In this document: in pieces, positions 1 through 5,611 of the stretch
Layout of the letters: every line of letters starts with the position of its first letter
Numbering within the stretch: the stretch's first letter is position 1
From: Methylovulum sp.
GTDB lineage: Bacteria; Pseudomonadota; Gammaproteobacteria; Methylococcales; Methylomonadaceae
Assembly: GCA_004299465.1 (NCBI GenBank)
Contig: SCST01000595.1
Span: 1 to 5,801 of the forward strand
Reading direction: 5' to 3'
DNA: 5,801 nucleotides
Translations under genes and position numbers: made by a program
Notes under the pieces: generated by a model
The model's input: only the letters and a program-made list of their open reading frames with translations
The model's database searches: none
Told to the model about the DNA's origin: nothing

Positions 1-419
1 CTTCATAGTGCCATCCGGGAACTTGACGCGTTACCACAATATGAACCTGCCCGTTAACGGCGCACAGGACAGGACTGGTACCCTCTGTAGAACCGATTTC
101 GTTCTGGTCGGCGGCGGCGTAAACAACCTTGGAGGCACTCCAGGTCTTGCCGACATTTTGTGAACGGCGATAAACGACATTGGGCCGATAGGATTCACTC
201 GCACCGCCGTTGGCCCGCCACAACACATGAACCGTTTGGCCGTCCGTGACAAGGCTGTAAAGATAACGGTCGTCTCGGGTCAAGCTATCAGGCTCAGCCG
301 CCTGGGAAAGATTGGCCTCCCAGGAGGAGCGATTGGGATTACGCGCTTCGACGGGGGCGCGCTGCCAGCAGCGCGAACAGCGATAAACATAAGCAGAACC
401 GGGATATTCGTGTTTTCAT
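1..419 (-). CDS. 5' part of an exported BNR/Asp-box (sialidase-like) protein, with an apparent frameshift; runs off the left edge
   Basis: The ATG at 417-419 has a strong Shine-Dalgarno AAAGGAG (427-433) 7 bases upstream. It opens a classical Sec signal peptide: MKTR, a hydrophobic core (FCLCLSLFALLAA), then RP. In that frame a stop follows after 26 codons. From the G5 run at 353-357 (C5 on the coding strand) a second frame stays open to the window edge. It reads PVEA-RNPNRSSWEAN and onward, and includes an Asp-box SQNVGKTW (consensus S-x-D-x-G-x-T-W, here N for D) and a strand-like repeat ending IVVTRQVPGWHYE. Removing one C joins the halves and creates a V-E-A signal peptidase site at residues 23-25, so I read this as one gene with a 1-base shift. 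Asp-box repeats mark beta-propellers of sialidases and other secreted or periplasmic proteins, so the substrate cannot be named. It is either a pseudogene or a sequencing error at a homopolymer. No start codon lies in the mature frame upstream of the shift. Confidence 0.72.
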
Positions 420-426
420 GGTTGAA

Positions 427-433
427 CTCCTTT
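427..433 (-). promoter_or_regulatory. Ribosome binding site AAAGGAG of the BNR-type gene
   Basis: AAAGGAG on the minus strand sits 7 bases before the ATG at 417-419. It fixes the start codon even though the frame opened by that ATG closes early, and so supports the frameshift reading of the gene. Confidence 0.75.
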
Positions 434-502
434 GTTGCAGACTATATGAAAGAGCGTTTGGCACAACAGTTATCCACCGTCATAACGGAAAGATAACAGC
501 TG

Positions 503-532
503 ATTATTAGCCGGCTGTGCCGCATGTGTCAA
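503..532 (-). promoter_or_regulatory. Sigma-70-type promoter for the BNR-type gene
   Basis: On the minus strand a perfect -35 box TTGACA (527-532) is followed after 18 bases by AATAAT (503-508), which matches TATAAT at 5 of 6 positions. Transcription would begin near 495 and give a leader of roughly 75 bases before the ATG at 419. The promoter lies just beyond the stop of the cupin gene (557-559), so the BNR-type gene can be expressed independently of the sigma/cupin operon. Confidence 0.6.
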
Positions 533-556
533 TGACATTGAGACAGGCTTCAAACC

Positions 557-1387
557 CTAACAAACTGCGCCGCGCACAAACAGCAAGGCCCCGACATCGG
601 TGTAGGCTTCCCCATGCTGGCTTCCGGCAGGCGCCAGTTGAAATTCGCCTGCCCTGAGCAATATATCGCCTAAAAAGACTTCTCCGGCGAGCATCATGCA
701 TTCCTCGTTTTTAAGGTGCTGATGGCCTGGCACCGTAGCCCCCGGCTCCAGGCGATAGAAGCACGAAGCCATGCCGCCGCCTGAATACAGCTCTTTTTTA
801 AACACACCGGAGCTCAATTGTTGCCAGCCACCGTCACCGTAAAAAACCGTTTGCGCATTGCCGCCGCTGAACGGCAATAAGCCGCCCAACAGTTCGCGCA
901 ACACGGAAGGCGAATGGCCCAACGACGTGCCGCGCAGGTACGCCAGCGCGCCCTGCCGGGATTGAATGCTTTGGTGGCGGCTGCCGGCGGGAGAAACATG
1001 GTAATCAAACCGATCCAGCTCCAGTTCGCCCATTTGCAAGCCGCCGCGCAGCACGATGCCTTCTTCCAGCCAGTTATGGCGATGCACGGGCAACGACGCA
1101 CCGGCGCTGAACTCAACCAGCACCGAATTACCCTCCGGCCCGTTCCACAGCCGTTTAAACCGGATGCCGTCCGTGACCGGATGCCATACGCCGGCTTTCA
1201 ACCTGATCGTTAACAGCCCCGCATGTTCGGCAATACTCTGTACCGTGCGTTGCTGCAAGCGCGCCATGATAGCCTGATGGCGGTTCGCCTCGGGGGCTAT
1301 CGGCGCCAATGCCGCAGTCAGCAAACGGTCTAATTCAGCCTGCTCGAATACGCCGGACTGGTTTGGATATTCTGTTCTGCTATTCAT
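557..1387 (-). CDS. Double ChrR-type cupin protein, probable partner or regulator of the adjacent ECF sigma factor
   Basis: This 276-residue protein has two cupin domains in tandem. Domain 1 spans about residues 62-152, with metal-ligand candidates H102, H104, E108/E109 and H138. Domain 2 spans about 180-273, with H222, H224, E228/E229 and H258. The motifs PxHxHxxxEE and PAGSxH match the ChrR cupin type. In Rhodobacter sphaeroides ChrR an N-terminal zinc-binding anti-sigma domain (HxxxCxxC) holds the ECF sigma factor and the cupin senses stress. Here the first 60 residues contain no Cys. They resemble only the linker of such anti-sigma factors (LLTAALAPIAPEANR...). I chose ATG 1385-1387, four bases after the sigma stop codon, over the upstream TTG at 1436-1438, which would overlap the sigma gene by 47 bases. 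The ribosome binding site is weak, which suggests translational coupling. The role in sigma control is inferred from position and family. It could instead be a metal-dependent enzyme. Confidence 0.82.
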   Translation of the reverse strand: MNSRTEYPNQSGVFEQAELDRLLTAALAPIAPEANRHQAIMARLQQRTVQSIAEHAGLLTIRLKAGVWHPVTDGIRFKRLWNGPEGNSVLVEFSAGASLPVHRHNWLEEGIVLRGGLQMGELELDRFDYHVSPAGSRHQSIQSRQGALAYLRGTSLGHSPSVLRELLGGLLPFSGGNAQTVFYGDGGWQQLSSGVFKKELYSGGGMASCFYRLEPGATVPGHQHLKNEECMMLAGEVFLGDILLRAGEFQLAPAGSQHGEAYTDVGALLFVRGAVC

Positions 1388-1391
1388 ACAT

Positions 1392-2087
1392 TCACAGTGA
1401 GGAGTCGGCAACATCTGCCAGTGTTTGTCTAAGGCCAAGCAAGGCCCGCCGGATTTGGGATTTCACCGTGCCCAGCGGCAGGCCGGTATGGCCTGCGATT
1501 TCGTCATGGCTGAAACCGCGAAAAAACGCCAGCGCCAGCAACTGCCGCGGGAGCGGGTCGAGCTGCGCCAATGCGCCGTGAACGCGGCTGCCTTGCTGGA
1601 CTGCCGCCAGTAAATCGTCGGGATTATCGCCGGATGCAACATCCATCATTGACGCCAGCGGCTCGCATGCCACCGCATCAATCCGGCGCAATGCATCCAG
1701 GGCGCGACTGCGGGCTATCGTCAGGACCCAGGCCGCCGCGTTGCCGCGCACCGGGTCGAAACGCGGCGCCTGTCGCCAAACCTGCCAGAACGTATCTTCA
1801 GTCACTTCTTCCGCCACCTGGACGCAACGCGTTATCCTCAGCGCAAGACCGTAAACCCTCTCCAGCAGGCTGTCATAAAGCGCCGAGAACGCCGTTTGGT
1901 CGCGCTCTACGATGCCGGCAATCAACTCCTGCAGCCGCCGCAGCTCATCCTGTCCAGCGCCAAACGCCTCCTCTCCATCATCAGGGACATCGAAACAACA
2001 CGCCCCCTCCGTCCGCTCGGCAGCGCCGGTTCCGATAACTAATGGGTTCATTATAGGGTCTCTTTCGCCGCCGGCCTTTCCGTTCAT
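1392..2087 (-). CDS. ECF-family RNA polymerase sigma factor (sigma-70 family)
   Basis: This 231-residue cytoplasmic protein directs RNA polymerase to a specific promoter set. Region 2 lies at about 66-135 and contains AEEVTEDTFWQVWRQ (core binding and -10 contact) and NAAAWVLTIARSRALDALRR. Region 4 lies at about 170-216 and contains LPRQLLALAFFRGFSHDEIA, then a helix-turn-helix GLPLGTVKSQIRRALLGLR for the -35 contact. Regions 1 and 3 are absent, as in all ECF factors. The roughly 60 residues before region 2 are longer than usual and contain a Cys pair at 30-31. An alternative ATG at 2049-2051 would give 219 residues, and neither start has a strong ribosome binding site. The stop codon lies four bases before the cupin gene, so the two are co-transcribed. 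The pairing with a ChrR-type cupin suggests a response to oxidative, singlet-oxygen or metal stress. That is inference from the family, and the regulon is not visible here. Confidence 0.9.
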   Translation of the reverse strand: MNGKAGGERDPIMNPLVIGTGAAERTEGACCFDVPDDGEEAFGAGQDELRRLQELIAGIVERDQTAFSALYDSLLERVYGLALRITRCVQVAEEVTEDTFWQVWRQAPRFDPVRGNAAAWVLTIARSRALDALRRIDAVACEPLASMMDVASGDNPDDLLAAVQQGSRVHGALAQLDPLPRQLLALAFFRGFSHDEIAGHTGLPLGTVKSQIRRALLGLRQTLADVADSSL

Positions 2088-2106
2088 ATTGGTCTCGTTA
2101 CCAGTC

Positions 2107-2135
2107 TATACGCATGAAATGACAAACCGGATGCA
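2107..2135 (-). promoter_or_regulatory. Candidate ECF-type promoter upstream of the sigma/cupin operon
   Basis: On the minus strand TGCATCC (2129-2135), 16 bases and CGTATA (2107-2112) stand 20 bases before the sigma start codon. ChrR-linked ECF sigma factors commonly recognise TGATCC-like and CGTA-like boxes and drive their own genes, so this is a plausible autoregulated promoter. The -35 match is imperfect, and the leader would be very short if ATG 2087 is used. The internal ATG 2051 would leave a more ordinary leader. Confidence 0.3.
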
Positions 2136-2234
2136 GACCGCTTGGCGTAAACCCAGACTGGATTGTCTGCAGCGATATGGGCATGGGAATAAGTTAAGCA
2201 AAATAAACCATCGCCCATAACCTTATGGAATAAG

Positions 2235-2257
2235 CATGAAACAAGTTCGGCAACAGA
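2235..2257. repeat. Fragment resembling a dispersed intergenic repeat
   Basis: The plus-strand stretch GCATGAAACAAGTTCGGCAA closely resembles the core GCTGAAACAAGTTCAGCA, recalled from memory as a common dispersed intergenic sequence in proteobacteria. Pieces of it (AGTTCGGCAA and ATGAAACAA) recur in a different order at 5656-5681. The identification rests on pattern memory, and no copies were searched for. Confidence 0.3.
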
Positions 2258-2278
2258 TAACTATTCAGCACCTTGTTT

Positions 2279-2346
2279 GCGTGCTGCGCGCGCCATCAAC
2301 GGACCGGCACGCTCTCCACGCGCCGGAGAAGGCGCGCGCAGCACGC
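2279..2346. repeat. Perfect 16-bp GC-rich inverted repeat with a structured loop
   Basis: Left arm GCGTGCTGCGCGCGCC (2279-2294) and right arm GGCGCGCGCAGCACGC (2331-2346) are exact reverse complements around a 36-base loop. The loop carries its own CCGGC/GCCGG stem. Neither strand continues into a T tract, so an intrinsic terminator is unlikely. It could be a REP-like element, a protection structure for the 3' end of the glucanase mRNA, or a remnant of a small mobile unit. Confidence 0.6.
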
Positions 2347-2469
2347 CCTACGCTTCAGGCAAGGATCTGAACAGCTACGAGTTATCTGTGGTTATCCTAT
2401 TCATCCGCGTCATCTGCGCCCCATTGTATTTATTCCTGCACGTCCCCAGCAGGACAAGGAACAGTGATT

Positions 2470-2493
2470 GCCGGTATTTTCATATAAACCGGC
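2470..2493 (-). other. Hairpin spanning the stop codon of the glucanase gene
   Basis: GCCGGT (2470-2475) and ACCGGC (2488-2493) form a perfect 6-bp stem around a 12-base AT-rich loop that contains the TGA stop (2480-2482). It lacks the T tract of a terminator. It may stabilise the 3' end or be fortuitous. Confidence 0.3.
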
Positions 2494-3610
2494 CGGGCAA
2501 CCATCCCCTTTCCACACATTCGCGGAAACACCAGTCCGGCGTCGTTTCGGTCTTGTAACTCCAGAAAAACCAGCCCAGGTATTTTTCAAACGTCGCCAAT
2601 TGCGCTGAGGCGTAAACGCGGTAGCCGACCGTCGCCTGAAAATCGTCCATGCCTTCCAGGGCATGGTTGAAAGGGCCGTCGGCCCACAGCGATACAACTT
2701 TTAAATTAATCCCGAGACTCCATTCGCCGACATACGCGGACGAGCCGCGGTCACGGTTGATGTTGTCCGCTTCGTTTTTCCAGTCAACAACCGTTTTTTG
2801 GATATGCCCATAGATGTCGAGGTCTATTTCTTCGCGGACAAAACATTGGTAACGGTGAATATCGAAGACGACATTGCTGAACTCCGGCCCGGTCATAAAA
2901 CCGCTGTATTCGGTATAAGAGCGGAAACCGTCATGAAATACCACGGCAACGTCTTCAGGCTTGCAATAGTTGCGGATGCGGTAGTAGGCCTCGGAGTTAT
3001 ATTTTTTCAACAATCCGGTATCGACATCCCAGCGCGGTTCGTTCAATACCTCAATCGCGTGCAAAGCCGGCCGGTTGCGATAGCGTTCGGCCAAGCGCTC
3101 CAGCACGGACAAGGAATGCTCAAGATATTCCTGCCGGGTATGCCATTCGCAGACGTCCTTGATACCGCCGTTGTCAAAACCGTTCTGGCAGCCTGGCGCG
3201 GCATGCAGATCCAGCACGACCAGCAGCCCGAACTCCTCGGCCCAGTCGAATGCGCGATCCAGTATGTCTATGCCGCCTACGACAAAAGGGTGCGTATATT
3301 CGCCATAAGCGCTGTGATAAGGGTAATCCGGCCCGAATATCCAGTGGCCTACCGGGATGCGTACCGCGTTGATGCCGGTGTTGGCTATCCACTCGAAGTC
3401 ATCGCGGGTGATAAAGGAGTTCCAGTGCTGCTTCAGCACTGGCTCGGCGCGCGCGCCCAGTTCTACACAGAACGAAGTTTCATCGGTCGCGTTGAGGCCT
3501 TCAAAAAGACTGGGCACCATCCATTTTTCGATGACCAACCAACTGCCGAGATTAACGCCGCGTAGTTTTTTGCCCCATTTATTGTTAAAGCTGTTGTCGC
3601 AAGTATTCAT
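2480..3610 (-). CDS. GH5 (subfamily 9-like) exo-beta-1,3-glucanase, apparently cytoplasmic
   Basis: This 376-residue TIM-barrel glycosidase should cleave beta-1,3-glucans with retention of configuration, usually releasing glucose from the non-reducing end. Family marks in order: RGVNLGSWLVIEKWMVPSLF (17-36), NAVRIPVGHW (81-90, with R84), LHAAPGCQNGFDNGG (135-149, with H136), EVLNEP (187-192, acid/base E191), IHRYQCF (251-257), VGEWS (294-298, nucleophile E296) and GWFFWSYKTE (346-355). The layout is that of the yeast Exg1 group, and its length is close to that group's catalytic domain. ATG 3608-3610 is chosen because TAGGA (3616-3620) lies 5 bases upstream. The frame stays open further upstream without a better start. 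The N-terminus (MNTCDNSFNNKWGKK) has no hydrophobic core, so no export by Sec is expected, which is odd for a polymer-degrading enzyme. Substrate assignment comes from family resemblance. It has no obvious functional partner among its neighbours. Confidence 0.88.
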   Translation of the reverse strand: MNTCDNSFNNKWGKKLRGVNLGSWLVIEKWMVPSLFEGLNATDETSFCVELGARAEPVLKQHWNSFITRDDFEWIANTGINAVRIPVGHWIFGPDYPYHSAYGEYTHPFVVGGIDILDRAFDWAEEFGLLVVLDLHAAPGCQNGFDNGGIKDVCEWHTRQEYLEHSLSVLERLAERYRNRPALHAIEVLNEPRWDVDTGLLKKYNSEAYYRIRNYCKPEDVAVVFHDGFRSYTEYSGFMTGPEFSNVVFDIHRYQCFVREEIDLDIYGHIQKTVVDWKNEADNINRDRGSSAYVGEWSLGINLKVVSLWADGPFNHALEGMDDFQATVGYRVYASAQLATFEKYLGWFFWSYKTETTPDWCFRECVERGWLPGRFI

Positions 3611-3615
3611 AGGTG

Positions 3616-3620
3616 TCCTA
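3616..3620 (-). promoter_or_regulatory. Ribosome binding site of the glucanase gene
   Basis: TAGGA on the minus strand lies 5 bases before the ATG at 3608-3610 and decides the start against the longer reading frame that begins near 3685. Confidence 0.6.
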
Positions 3621-3733
3621 TTGTATTGAATGGGCGAAACCGACGCTTCGCAACCGTAAGCCCGGACCTTAAGCCCAGCGCTCACCCCATGAAGCGTTGT
3701 ATTCTTTACACCTCATACGGGCTACACCGAACG

Positions 3734-3752
3734 TCAGCCATTCAATGGCTGA
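3734..3752. repeat. 9-1-9 perfect palindrome upstream of the glucanase gene
   Basis: TCAGCCATT-c-AATGGCTGA is a perfect dyad about 125 bases upstream of the glucanase ATG and 45 bases beyond the transporter stop codon. On the minus strand an A/T-rich run (TTTATTTTTTTGC) precedes it, and on the plus strand the A tract follows it, so it is wrongly oriented for a terminator in either direction. An operator site, or an RNA hairpin with a 7-bp stem, is possible. No clear sigma-70 promoter was found in 3611-3796. Confidence 0.4.
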
Positions 3753-3796
3753 GCAAAAAAATAAAGCGGAGTCCGGGAATGAAAAAGCCAGGCGGG

Positions 3797-5491
3797 TTAC
3801 AGCGTAATCCGCCGCGGATGAAACGCCTCGGCCGTCGGCTGGTTGGTCACCGTCAGCAGCGCCGCATCGGGCAGTTCCTGGCAAATCAACCGGAACATCT
3901 CGGTTTCACCCTCAGGATCAAGCGAATCGAAGGATTCCTGCAGCAAAATCCACCGGGGACGTTGCAACAGCAACCTTACCATACCCAGGCGTTGCTGCTG
4001 GTCGCGAGGCAAGGACTGATCCCAGCAATCGACCTGGTCCAGTTGTTCGACCAATTCGTTCAAGCCCACCAGGTCCAACGTCCGCTCAAGCTCTGCCTGG
4101 GTGACGGCTTCGTCGGTGGACGGGTAGCAAATCGCGGCGCGTAAGGTGCCGACCGGTAAATACGGTCTCGGCGGCATAAAAAACATCGGCTCGTCATTCG
4201 GCAATTCAATACGCCCGGTTCCCCACGGCCACAAGCCTGTTATCGCCTTGAACAACTTGGAGCCGGTAAAGACATCGCTGTCGATAAGCACACGCTCCCC
4301 AGCCCTGATATTGGCATTCAACGAAGAAACGCAGATGACATTATCGAGCCTCGCTATACATAAATCCTGGAAATGCAAGATAGAATCGTCGCCTTTTTCC
4401 CGTACGATCCGGTGCGGATCGACCCGTACCAGCTCCTGTTCCAAATCGTCCAATGCCTTCACCAGGCTCAATACGCGCTCGACCGATGCGCGCCACTGGG
4501 CAACCGTAGACATATTATCGACCGGCCACGATAATGCGGAAGTCATTTGTTGAAATGCCTGCACCGATTGCATTAACGCGCCCAGCGTAATATTGCCTAG
4601 AATATAGCGCGGTGCGGACACTAGTACCGGGAAGGCCATCGACAATACCGAATAGCCGGACGTGAACAGCATAATATGCGACATCGCCTGCGTTTGCCGG
4701 TTAAAGGCCTCGATAATATCGCGAAACAACCCGAAAAAACGCCTTTGTTCATCGGCTTCGCTATGGATCAACGCTATCGCCAGCGAATTTTCACGGGCGG
4801 TCGCCAAGTCGAAGCGGAAATCAGCCTCCGACGTTTGCCTGGCATCGGTCGCATGAATCAACGGCCTGCCGATACGCCAGCCTAAAAACGATGCCGCAAC
4901 TGCATAAATAATCGCTATCCAGACCAGGTGCCCGTGCAGCCCAATCTCAACCAGCCCTAAATCAACCACCACCTTACCCGACAATGACCAGAGTATCGTG
5001 GTAAAACCGACCAACACCAGCAGGCTGTAAAACAGCGAGTGGCAAAGCGTAATCGCGTCCTCGGTAGCGATACGGATATCCTCGGCGATGCGGCCGTCGG
5101 GATTGTCGTGATGCGCCGTTTGTATATGCGTCACCAGGTAATGATGCGCCTTATCCATCCATTGGCCGATGACGCGCTCCGTCAGCCAACTGCGCCAATC
5201 CACCTGCAAACGGCGCTTGATTTTTAAATGGGTAACGGTGACGGCCATGCTGGCCGCAAAAATCAGGATAAGCAGGGCGACCTGTTTCAATAGGCCTGGC
5301 ATCGAATGCTGTTCAAGGGCATTAAACAGAGCCGCGCTCCATTCGGTAATGACAACGGCAAGACCCATCTGCATGATCGTCAGTACGATCAGCGCCAGTG
5401 TTTGGGCGCGAATGGCGGCCTTGTTCTCGGAATTCCAGAAAGGGCCGGCCAGGCATATAAATTGGACGAAAAATCCGTTTGAGTACGGCAT
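3797..5491 (-). CDS. SbmA/BacA-YddA-type ABC transporter with a degenerate, probably inactive ATPase domain
   Basis: This 564-residue inner-membrane protein has the layout of YddA-like transporters: an N-terminal SbmA/BacA-like membrane domain and a C-terminal nucleotide-binding domain. Membrane helices are seen at about 31-50, 68-88, 150-171, 187-206, 273-292 and 298-318. Family marks are intact: VDWRSWLTERV (97-107), NPDGRIAEDIR (130-140), ILWSLSG (166-172), HLVWIAIIYA (188-197) and SEADFRF (221-227). In the ATPase part the fold signature remains (AITGLWPWGTGRIELP, RPYLPVGTLR, RLLLQRPRW, SLDPEGE). The catalytic motifs do not: Walker A is DSDVFTGSK (404-412) with no GKS, the Q-loop Gln is P441, the signature is LPRDQ (494-498), the Walker B Asp is Q518, and the switch His is N550. 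Only E519 remains. The frame is unbroken. ATG 5489-5491 has GGAG (5501-5504) 9 bases upstream. Relatives import peptides or vitamins, with SbmA using the proton gradient. The substrate here is unknown. Confidence 0.88.
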   Translation of the reverse strand: MPYSNGFFVQFICLAGPFWNSENKAAIRAQTLALIVLTIMQMGLAVVITEWSAALFNALEQHSMPGLLKQVALLILIFAASMAVTVTHLKIKRRLQVDWRSWLTERVIGQWMDKAHHYLVTHIQTAHHDNPDGRIAEDIRIATEDAITLCHSLFYSLLVLVGFTTILWSLSGKVVVDLGLVEIGLHGHLVWIAIIYAVAASFLGWRIGRPLIHATDARQTSEADFRFDLATARENSLAIALIHSEADEQRRFFGLFRDIIEAFNRQTQAMSHIMLFTSGYSVLSMAFPVLVSAPRYILGNITLGALMQSVQAFQQMTSALSWPVDNMSTVAQWRASVERVLSLVKALDDLEQELVRVDPHRIVREKGDDSILHFQDLCIARLDNVICVSSLNANIRAGERVLIDSDVFTGSKLFKAITGLWPWGTGRIELPNDEPMFFMPPRPYLPVGTLRAAICYPSTDEAVTQAELERTLDLVGLNELVEQLDQVDCWDQSLPRDQQQRLGMVRLLLQRPRWILLQESFDSLDPEGETEMFRLICQELPDAALLTVTNQPTAEAFHPRRITL

Positions 5492-5500
5492 TTATTTGTG

Positions 5501-5506
5501 CTCCAG
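5501..5506 (-). promoter_or_regulatory. Ribosome binding site of the transporter gene
   Basis: CTGGAG on the minus strand ends 9 bases before the ATG at 5489-5491. The foot of the large palindrome (5520-5592) lies only 13 bases further upstream, so a folded leader would sit directly beside the ribosome entry site. Confidence 0.55.
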
Positions 5507-5519
5507 AGTGACGGTGAAA

Positions 5520-5592
5520 GTATTAATTTTTCCAAAAGTTCTTGCACAGTATATTCAAAGTACTGCGCAAGAACTTTTGGGAAAATTAATAC
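5520..5592. repeat. 73-bp near-perfect palindrome (32-bp arms) in the transporter leader
   Basis: Arms 5520-5551 and 5561-5592 pair at 30 of 32 positions around a 9-base loop (TATTCAAAG). The outer part reads GTATTAATTTT, the middle AAAAGTTCTTGC and the inner part CAGTA. As RNA one of the two mismatches becomes a G-U pair. Neither strand shows a T tract directly after it, which argues against a simple terminator. It could be a miniature palindromic element that landed upstream of the transporter, or an mRNA leader hairpin and RNase III target. Confidence 0.75.
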
Positions 5593-5611
5593 CCATTCAA
5601 TAAGTTATGTG

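Larger units (their letters stand above)
2088..2479. other. Intergenic region between the glucanase gene and the ECF sigma gene
   Basis: No credible gene lies in this 392-base gap. It holds the candidate ECF promoter (2107-2135), a small dyad CCATAA-cc-TTATGG (2215-2228), a dispersed-repeat-like fragment (2235-2257), the perfect 16-bp inverted repeat at 2279-2346, a second repeat-like stretch at 2380-2420, and a 6-bp hairpin (2434-2454). The short plus-strand reading frames look like chance. No hairpin is followed by a T tract on the minus strand, so I see no convincing terminator for the glucanase gene. Confidence 0.6.

Noticed and set aside
557..1438. A longer cupin reading frame starting with TTG at 1436-1438.
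   Set aside because: It would overlap the end of the sigma gene by 47 bases and needs a rare start codon without a ribosome binding site. ATG 1385-1387, four bases after the sigma stop, fits operon structure better.
2236..2367. A 43-codon plus-strand frame starting MKQVRQQITIQ with GGAA upstream.
   Set aside because: It runs through the GC-rich inverted repeat and the repeat-like fragment, has no hydrophobic or domain pattern, and its apparent start belongs to the dispersed-repeat-like sequence.
2434..2454. Hairpin TCCTGC/GCAGGA downstream of the glucanase gene as a terminator.
   Set aside because: On the minus strand it is followed by ATAAATACAATGG, not a T tract, and the stem is only six pairs.
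2798..3565. A 255-codon open frame on the plus strand opposite the glucanase gene.
   Set aside because: It lies wholly inside a gene with intact GH5 catalytic motifs and shows no recognisable domain. Long antisense frames are common opposite real genes of this base composition.
3755..3785. Possible intrinsic terminator for the transporter gene (CGGACTCCG followed by CTTTATTTTTTT on the minus strand).
   Set aside because: The stem would be only three base pairs with a 3-base loop. The T tract is suggestive, but the stem is too weak to call a terminator.
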